Below are positions 5,779 to 9,571 of a DNA stretch of 9,571 nt, one piece after another. This DNA comes from Akkermansiaceae bacterium UBA1506 (GTDB lineage: Bacteria; Verrucomicrobiota; Verrucomicrobiia; Verrucomicrobiales; DEV007). The position numbers and the translations under genes are program-made. Each line of letters opens with the position of its first letter. The first letter of the stretch is position 1. The DNA is taken from NCBI GenBank assembly GCA_002323995.1, contig DCQY01000010.1, forward strand, positions 777-10,347. The letters run 5' to 3'. The notes under the pieces are model-generated. The model was not told the DNA's origin. It did no database searches and was given only the letters and a program-made list of their open reading frames with translations.

Positions 5779-7851
5779 TTAGATGGGCTCTTCGGAGGCG
5801 CTGAGGAGATCAATGTGGGTGAGCTGTTTATCCTTTTGAAGGGCACGATAGCAGTCTGGAAGATCGAAGCTTCGAAGCACGCCGGGGAGGAGGGTTGAGA
5901 GAGGCCAGACGTAATGCTCAGTCGTAGCGACATCGTGATAGCTGGTAAGGGAGTTCTTAAGGGTGACCTGTTGAATGGTCGGGGAGAGAAGGGCCGCGAA
6001 GGTGGCAGGAAGGGCGCCCCATCCTTTGGCGACTAAATGAATCTTTGTGTAGCCGTAATCCGCGAGCCAGTCGATGACACGTAGGAGGTCGTGAGTTTTG
6101 CCTCCTAGGTAGGGGCGGTTGAGCATATTCCCATAGGCGGCGTAGAAGTAGTCGGGGCCGTAGTAGCCATGGGGTTCGAAACGGGTTGTGCCTGGGAGTG
6201 ATTCGCCGATTCCGCGAACATCGCAAGCAAAGATGGGAACAGTTCCGCCCTCGGTTTCGATGGTATCGCGGAGGAAGATTTCGCTGCGCAGCTCGGCGTC
6301 GGCGGATTGATGGGAGACATAAAGAATGGCACGCGGTTGGTCTACCGGGGCGCGGGGCGGACGTGAGTGCCACGCCTCCCTCGAGAGCATGGTGACAAGG
6401 GCTTGAATACCAGGTTCAGTTTCGACGGCATAGTTGATGTAAAAGGGTAGGGGGTAATGTCGGTTGCCCCTAGGGGCGCGGAGATTGCGGACGCGGGGCG
6501 GGCTTTCGACCTTCCGCATGCGAAGGATATCGCGCACTGCAGTGATGAGTTTCTTGCCGGTGCTGGGTTCACGCTGTTTTGCGAGGCGCTCGGCAGTGGC
6601 TCTCGTGAAATGGAAGACAGTGCGACTTTTCAATTCGGCGACCTGACCGTTGGGAGTGCACCAGAGGGTCTCGTCTTTCTCAATAATGAGTTCCGGCTCG
6701 GATTCGACGGGGGGTGCCCCGATGGTCTCGTTGAAGAAACGATACATAGATTCCCTGTTCTCAACGGTGAAACCGTGGGGCTGTGGACCAGGTGCGAGCA
6801 CGATGTTTTCGGTGGCGCCGAGAAGGGTATAAAGATGCTTGAGACGTTCGTAGACTTCTTCTGAACCGCGGACATCGAAGTAGTCTCTTTCTTGGGGAAG
6901 AATGATGATGGGTTTGGGCGCCATTGCCGCGAGGTAGTCGTCGTGGTCGAGGCCAAGGGCGAGGGAGCGCGGTGGGCATTGTTCGCTGTCCTGAGGAATC
7001 TCGTTTTCCATGTTGCGGCGCCAGGTTGTGACGAAGCAGGATGGGGCGGCCATGTGCCAACGGGGTTCGACACCGCAGAGCCAGGTGGTCATGGTTCCAC
7101 CTCCGGAGTTACCAGTCACGCCAATGCGATCAGGATCGACATCATCGCGGGTGAGTAGGTAGTCGAGGGCACGCATGGCATCCCAGGCGCGCCACGTGCC
7201 GAGAAAGTGACCAATAAGATGTTGCTGATTGCCGGCTAAGTTGTGCTGGCGCGTGCCTAGGTGAACGGAGTGATTGTGGCTATTTTCCTTTAGATACTGG
7301 GAGCGTTCACCCTGGCCGATTGGGTCGAGAATCAAGCAGAGGTAGCCCAGGCGGGCGAGGCCCTGGGCGAAGGCTTGGTAGGTTTCGGCGGCTTTGCCGT
7401 TAGGGGAGTGGCCACAAGTGCCGACGACGGCAGGGAGAGGGCGCTTGCCCTCTTTTGGAACGTAAACGTTGGCGGTGACCAAAAAGTCGGGGCGGCTCTC
7501 GAAAATAAGATTCTCGATGGTGTATGCGTCGCGATCGACGGTGCCGGTAATCTTCGGCTTGAGTGGGGATTTATTCTTTGGGAATGGAGAGAAGGAGCCA
7601 CGGATGCGTTTTCGGACTTCGGCGACATAAGCTTCAGCTTCGGCCTTTGTTGTGAGAGCGTTCTTGCGAGCGAGGCCGCGGCGTTCAGCGCGAATGACCT
7701 GTTCAAGGGTATGGTTATGAACCATGCGGGGGAAGCGATGAAAGGGAGTGAGGTCGTCAGCGGCAAATATGGTGTTGGAATGATCTGTGAGTGAAAGACC
7801 GAAAGCGTTAAGGCCGGTGAAACGGAGGGCGGAGCGGCGAGAGAGTTTCAT
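5779..7851 (-). CDS. Tat-exported tandem alpha/beta-hydrolase domain protein (acetylxylan-esterase/Abhydrolase_7-like)
   Basis: The 690-residue product starts at ATG 7851 with a twin-arginine leader (S4-R5-R6-S-A-L, then a mild hydrophobic stretch to about residue 22, and an A-A site near 30). The first alpha/beta-hydrolase domain (about 100-375) has CGHSPNGKA (146-154), DPIGQGER (176-183), the nucleophile elbow G247-N-S249-G-G, an acid candidate D323 in QERDYFD, and H359 in PQPHGF. This is a complete-looking Ser/Asp/His triad. A second hydrolase-like domain (about 470-680) has the strand-elbow pattern LVAKGWGALPA, where G610 stands where Ser would be expected, so it is probably non-catalytic. 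Relatives are annotated as acetylxylan esterases or generic hydrolases of PVC bacteria. Carbohydrate-ester hydrolysis outside the cytoplasm is inferred. No Shine-Dalgarno sits at normal spacing; AGGGA is 12 nt from the ATG within an inverted repeat. It is probably monocistronic. Confidence 0.85.
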   Translation of the reverse strand: MKLSRRSALRFTGLNAFGLSLTDHSNTIFAADDLTPFHRFPRMVHNHTLEQVIRAERRGLARKNALTTKAEAEAYVAEVRKRIRGSFSPFPKNKSPLKPKITGTVDRDAYTIENLIFESRPDFLVTANVYVPKEGKRPLPAVVGTCGHSPNGKAAETYQAFAQGLARLGYLCLILDPIGQGERSQYLKENSHNHSVHLGTRQHNLAGNQQHLIGHFLGTWRAWDAMRALDYLLTRDDVDPDRIGVTGNSGGGTMTTWLCGVEPRWHMAAPSCFVTTWRRNMENEIPQDSEQCPPRSLALGLDHDDYLAAMAPKPIIILPQERDYFDVRGSEEVYERLKHLYTLLGATENIVLAPGPQPHGFTVENRESMYRFFNETIGAPPVESEPELIIEKDETLWCTPNGQVAELKSRTVFHFTRATAERLAKQREPSTGKKLITAVRDILRMRKVESPPRVRNLRAPRGNRHYPLPFYINYAVETEPGIQALVTMLSREAWHSRPPRAPVDQPRAILYVSHQSADAELRSEIFLRDTIETEGGTVPIFACDVRGIGESLPGTTRFEPHGYYGPDYFYAAYGNMLNRPYLGGKTHDLLRVIDWLADYGYTKIHLVAKGWGALPATFAALLSPTIQQVTLKNSLTSYHDVATTEHYVWPLSTLLPGVLRSFDLPDCYRALQKDKQLTHIDLLSASEEPI

Positions 7852-7855
7852 GATC

Positions 7856-7869
7856 TAGGGATGTCCCTA
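7856..7869. promoter_or_regulatory. Inverted repeat directly upstream of the hydrolase start codon
   Basis: TAGGGA (7856-7861) and TCCCTA (7864-7869) are perfect 6-bp arms separated by two bases. The site begins 5 nt upstream of the hydrolase ATG and contains the only AGGGA (minus strand) that could serve as a distant ribosome-binding site. A two-base loop is too small for a good RNA hairpin unless pairs at the apex open, so a DNA operator is the likelier function, if it has one. Confidence 0.3.
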
Positions 7870-8083
7870 CTTGGTTTCGCGAACGGATAGAATTGAAGAA
7901 ATTCTGGTCATTCAAAAGAAAAAATCAAGCCGGTTGCGTTCCTCAAAAAGGATGAGGTAACAGTCACAGGGATTTGTGATGTTTAAGTGTGCAAGCGACC
8001 ATACTTCGCCGCGTAGGCCCGACCTCATCCCCGAGAATGGCTTGCGAGGGCGCACTTTTGAATTCAGGTCAACGATCCCAAGC
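7870..8083. other. Gene-free interval upstream of the hydrolase and downstream of the repeat protein
   Basis: There is no supported gene here. It should hold the hydrolase promoter and the 3' end of the repeat-protein transcript, both on the minus strand. A weak hairpin CCTCA/TGAGG (7941-7945 with 7953-7957) lies 16 nt before a minus-strand run of six T (7919-7924), a poor intrinsic terminator. TCACA (7964-7968) and TGTGA (7975-7979) form another small stem. GGATGAGGT (7950-7958) and ACCTCATCC (8022-8030) are perfect 9-bp inverted arms 63 nt apart. Confidence 0.4.
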
Positions 8084-8395
8084 CTAGCGCTTAACTCCGG
8101 GAAAGCTGTCCACATACTTAATAGTGAAATCCGGAAAGCTATCGACAATTTGAATCTTAAAGTTTGGAAAGCTGTTCACGATCTGCCATTCGCCGGGATC
8201 GTCAGGAAAGGATGTGACCAACCTGACGTGGAGATCGGCGAAGGAGTTCACGATCTTGACTTTGTAGTCAGGAAATGAGTTTACCCATTGGATGCGTCCA
8301 CGTATTTTTGCCAAGTTTACTTGCTCCTTCGCAGTGATGGGAAGCATGGCTCCGGTTGGAATTAAGAGAGAAGAAAATAGTAGGCGTCTGGTCAT
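8084..8395 (-). CDS. Small secreted VxSFPD-repeat protein of unknown function
   Basis: The 103-residue product starts at ATG 8395. Residues 1-22 look like a Sec signal peptide (MTRRLLFSSLLIP...PITA). From residue 35 to the end the protein is almost entirely six copies of a motif V-[NTD]-S-F-[PA]-[DNG], with the Ser at 40, 51, 62, 75, 86 and 97. The period is 11 residues, except for one 13-residue step where P-G is inserted (DDPGEW). Between motifs come alternating K/R/Q and V/I residues (KVKIV, HVRLV, KIQIV, TIKYV), suggesting one short beta strand plus a Ser-Phe-Pro-Asp turn per repeat, as in a beta-solenoid or a stack of hairpins. I have an impression of related small exported proteins in other Gram-negatives but cannot name a family. 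No Shine-Dalgarno is seen. The regular repeat, intact frame and signal peptide support a real gene. Confidence 0.75.
   Translation of the reverse strand: MTRRLLFSSLLIPTGAMLPITAKEQVNLAKIRGRIQWVNSFPDYKVKIVNSFADLHVRLVTSFPDDPGEWQIVNSFPNFKIQIVDSFPDFTIKYVDSFPGVKR
8100..8278 (+). repeat. Six coding repeats with a 33-bp period
   Basis: GGAAAGCT or a close variant begins at 8100, 8133, 8166, 8205 (GGAAAGGA), 8238 (GCGAAGGA) and 8271 (GGAAATGA). Steps are 33, 33, 39, 33 and 33 bp. On the minus strand each unit encodes the S-F-P core of the repeat protein. The 39-bp step is a 6-bp (two-codon) insertion, which keeps the frame. Sequence between cores has diverged, so this is an old duplication under protein-level constraint. 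Confidence 0.8.
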
Positions 8396-8541
8396 CGCGA
8401 GAGAGACGAATCAGGGCAAGTGGTTATGCTAAAATGCAGGCCGCTTGGAGTGTTTTATTTCGATGGGGAGGGGAAGGAAACCCACCGCCCTTCAATCACG
8501 TGTAGGGCCACATCTGCAAATATCGCTTGGAAAGTGAACCA

Positions 8542-8700
8542 CTATCCCTTGTTTTTGAGCAAAGTCACCAAGATGGCCAACCCAATATAAAACTGCATAT
8601 AATCGATATGCTCTGGGCTCATAAACTCCATATTATTTACTTTATTTTTGACGTATAACTCTTGTTGTAATCGGAGCTCGTGGGTGTCTTCTTCACCCAT
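8542..8700 (-). CDS. Hypothetical small tail-anchored protein (52 aa), doubtful
   Basis: The frame starts at ATG 8700 and could be extended to a TTG at 8745. The first about 33 residues are polar and charged (GEEDTHELRLQQELYVKNK). The end is a hydrophobic segment (about 35-48, MQFYIGLAILVTLL) followed by K-N-K-G, the layout of a C-terminally anchored single-pass membrane protein. GGAG lies only 2 nt before the ATG, too close for normal ribosome binding, and is itself part of an inverted repeat (CTCCGA 8703-8708, TCGGAG 8710-8715). The local sequence is more A/T-rich than the flanking genes. No family is recognised. It could be a genuine small protein, a remnant of a larger gene, or a chance frame. 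Confidence 0.3.
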   Translation of the reverse strand: MGEEDTHELRLQQELYVKNKVNNMEFMSPEHIDYMQFYIGLAILVTLLKNKG

Positions 8701-8800
8701 CGCTCCGACTCGGAGGGGTGAGATGGCGTCAAGCAACTGAAGCAAGCACGTTGATCATTTGTTTAACGAACTCACTCTAATCTAACCGACGGAATCGTGA

Positions 8801-8808
8801 ATTATAAT
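8801..8808. promoter_or_regulatory. Palindromic -10-like box ATTATAAT
   Basis: The octamer contains a consensus TATAAT on both strands (plus 8803-8808; minus 8806-8801). Neither direction has a good -35 at 16-18 bp spacing, so promoter activity would need an extended element or another factor. Minus-strand transcription would start near 8793 and lead toward the 52-residue ORF. Plus-strand transcription would start near 8815 and enter the structured segment at 8831. Confidence 0.25.
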
Positions 8809-8830
8809 CGATGATCCCGTTTGTAGTGCT

Positions 8831-8869
8831 GGGCCGCGAGGCAAACGGCCCTAGGAAGAGTGCTTTGCC
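8831..8869 (+). ncRNA. Candidate structured RNA segment (H-type pseudoknot geometry)
   Basis: Stem 1 pairs GGGCCG (8831-8836) with CGGCCC (8846-8851). Stem 2 pairs GGCAAA (8840-8845), in the stem-1 loop and directly next to its 3' arm, with TTTGCC (8864-8869). Loop lengths are 3, 0 and 12 nt, a standard H-type pseudoknot layout that allows coaxial stacking. A run of five T follows at 8881-8885. No known RNA family is recognised and the complementary strand could also fold, so strand and existence of a transcript are uncertain. Confidence 0.2.
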
Positions 8870-9142
8870 GCCTAGTATGCTTTTTGTAAGTGTTTGATAG
8901 CGTTGTCCTCTAGGCGACTAGCCGATTTTGCAGGAGCTCGTGTGTTCGATGCTCGCGTGCTTAACTCATCGGGCTGCCTGTTCGTAATTTGGCCAATGCG
9001 ATCTCCGCTCCCTTCGAGTTCCGCTGTAGCGCGCCTCAAACTTGTGGGTAAGTGGGTTTCCTTGGCTATACAGTCAACGCACGAGGCGCCGACCTAGCTG
9101 AGAGGATTGGGGCGAAAAGGGACTTAAGGGAAGGGGTCTGAT

Positions 9143-9571
9143 CTAGGGCCTGTTACCCAGTTGACGCCAACGTCTTCGGAACTCCTTCCCCGTGTATTGA
9201 CTCGGGTTAGCACCTGCTGCCAGAGCTTCCGCCCGTTCAGCTCGAAGTTTGAACTCGAGTTCTACCTCCTCGGAGGTTGTCCAATTTCTCCCACCTACGG
9301 TGGTTACACCATCGGTCCTTGGCGGGATCACGAGAAAGGGGCTGTTTGGAAAGTACCATGCACCGAACTCGATCTTAATCGCCTCCTTCGAGTGTCCGCC
9401 GAGCAATCGCATCGCTCTCCCTAGTGAAACAGGGTCAAGGGTGACTTTCACCGCGGCAATATCGGCACAAAGGTCACGCGTCTGCTCAATCCAACGTGGG
9501 AGCATGAGATAGAAGACGAAACCAAAATAGGTGAGAAAAACAAGAATGATATTAAGGAAAAAAGGGCCCAA
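9143..9571 (-). CDS. M48 (HtpX-like) zinc metalloprotease-like membrane protein, C-terminal fragment (cut by window edge)
   Basis: The frame is open to the right edge; the visible 142 residues end at a TAG at 9145-9143. The true start lies outside, and the edge codon is TTG, so it should not be read as the start. The fragment begins with a transmembrane helix (about 3-24, PFFLNIILVFLTYFGFVFYLML). It is followed by TRDLCADIAAVKVTLDP (31-47) and SLGRAMRLL (49-57), matching the M48 layout in which a helix leads to R-E-x-x-A-D-x-x-A (third zinc ligand Glu), then 'P..L..AL..L'. Here the Glu position is Asp (D33). The segment VELEFKLRAERAEAL (103-117) resembles the family's 'HP..E.RI..L' end. The HExxH motif would be outside the window. 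The tail is basic (FRRRWRQLGNRP). M48 peptidases degrade or process membrane proteins. Family assignment is moderate. Confidence 0.55.
   Translation of the reverse strand: MGPFFLNIILVFLTYFGFVFYLMLPRWIEQTRDLCADIAAVKVTLDPVSLGRAMRLLGGHSKEAIKIEFGAWYFPNSPFLVIPPRTDGVTTVGGRNWTTSEEVELEFKLRAERAEALAAGANPSQYTGKEFRRRWRQLGNRP

Larger units (their letters stand above)
8701..9142. other. Gene-free interval between the small ORF and the M48-like gene
   Basis: There is no convincing gene in these 442 bp. Longer frames on both strands need TTG starts and show no recognisable domain. Visible structure is a palindromic -10-like box (8801-8808), a possible pseudoknot (8831-8869) and an inverted repeat CGCCTAG (8869-8875)/CTAGGCG (8910-8916). 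No tRNA cloverleaf could be fitted. Remains of a decayed gene are possible but cannot be shown. Confidence 0.4.

Noticed and set aside
5700..5933. 77-residue minus-strand frame overlapping the hydrolase C-terminus
   Set aside because: It is an alternate frame sharing DNA with the true C-terminus and shows no domain. The hydrolase end at 5779 looks natural for its family.
6457..7794. Several plus-strand frames of 88-139 residues within the hydrolase gene
   Set aside because: All are antisense to the 690-residue hydrolase, which has a Tat leader, catalytic triad and intact frame.
7950..8030. 9-bp inverted repeat GGATGAGGT/ACCTCATCC
   Set aside because: The arms are 63 nt apart with no strong internal structure. 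A pair of this length can arise by chance in intergenic DNA, so it is only noted in the interval entry.
7912..8148. 78-residue minus-strand frame overlapping the repeat protein
   Set aside because: It overlaps the repeat gene out of frame, has no repeat or domain, and ends in a low-complexity Phe run created by the A-rich stretch.
8100..8278. Regular 33-bp repeats as a CRISPR array
   Set aside because: The 33-bp step is the whole unit rather than repeat plus spacer. Copies are imperfect and encode an in-frame protein motif.
8419..8543. 7-bp inverted repeat AGTGGTT/AACCACT spanning the gap between the two small ORFs
   Set aside because: The separation is over 100 nt with no supporting structure, so it is likely coincidental.
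8760..8916. Integron attC-like site or tRNA gene
   Set aside because: The inverted CTAGGC/GCCTAG pieces lack the R-Y-Y-Y-A-A-C / G-T-T-R-R-R-Y core arrangement, and no tRNA cloverleaf or anticodon stem could be assembled.
8894..9097. 67-residue plus-strand frame in the gene-free region
   Set aside because: It needs a TTG start, has no ribosome-binding site, and has a Ser/Ala/Arg/Val composition typical of chance frames.
1..9571. Insertion sequences, transposases or prophage genes
   Set aside because: No transposase, integrase or phage structural protein features and no terminal inverted repeats bounding a coding unit were seen on either strand.

Overview
The window looks like a chromosomal segment from a member of the PVC superphylum, most likely Verrucomicrobiota. 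The main reason is the 1116-residue protein at 776-4126. It combines the PVC-type membrane-bound dehydrogenase/beta-propeller region, HEAT-like repeats and the PVC-type CxxCH heme domain, an architecture essentially confined to Planctomycetes and Verrucomicrobia. A Tat-type secreted tandem alpha/beta-hydrolase and a secreted sialidase-like protein fit the same lifestyle. Most starts also lack a Shine-Dalgarno sequence. The phylum call is inference; no rRNA or tRNA is present to confirm it.

Layout from left to right. (1) 1-626, minus: N-terminal 208 residues of a secreted sialidase/BNR-repeat protein, cut by the left edge. It is read on the minus strand and is easily missed because its stop lies outside the window. 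(2) 627-775: divergent intergenic region. (3) 776-4126, plus: a PVC-type cytochrome-bearing protein whose C-terminal third is a DUF6807/PmoA-like domain. (4) 4127-4231: convergent intergenic region with terminator-like hairpins. (5) 4232-5479, minus: RmuC, a membrane-anchored coiled-coil protein with a PD-(D/E)XK-like core. (6) 5480-5778: gene-free, with an A/T-rich hairpin and a short direct repeat. (7) 5779-7851, minus: Tat-exported protein with two alpha/beta-hydrolase domains, the second apparently lacking its nucleophile. (8) 8084-8395, minus: a small secreted protein made of six V-x-S-F-P-D repeats with an 11-residue (33-bp) period. (9) 8542-8700, minus: a doubtful 52-residue tail-anchored ORF. 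(10) 8701-9142: gene-free, with a possible pseudoknot next to a palindromic -10-like box. (11) 9143-9571, minus: C-terminal fragment of a membrane protein resembling M48 (HtpX-like) metalloproteases, cut by the right edge.

Three of the longer genes encode exported proteins that plausibly act on carbohydrates or their esters: the sialidase-like protein, the heme/PmoA-like fusion and the hydrolase. The first two are divergently transcribed from a shared 149-bp region. A role in extracellular or periplasmic glycan catabolism with an oxidative step is a reasonable hypothesis, but the sequence alone does not prove it. RmuC and the M48-like gene are housekeeping-type genes. The best candidates for something undescribed are the heme/DUF6807 fusion and the small VxSFPD-repeat protein.
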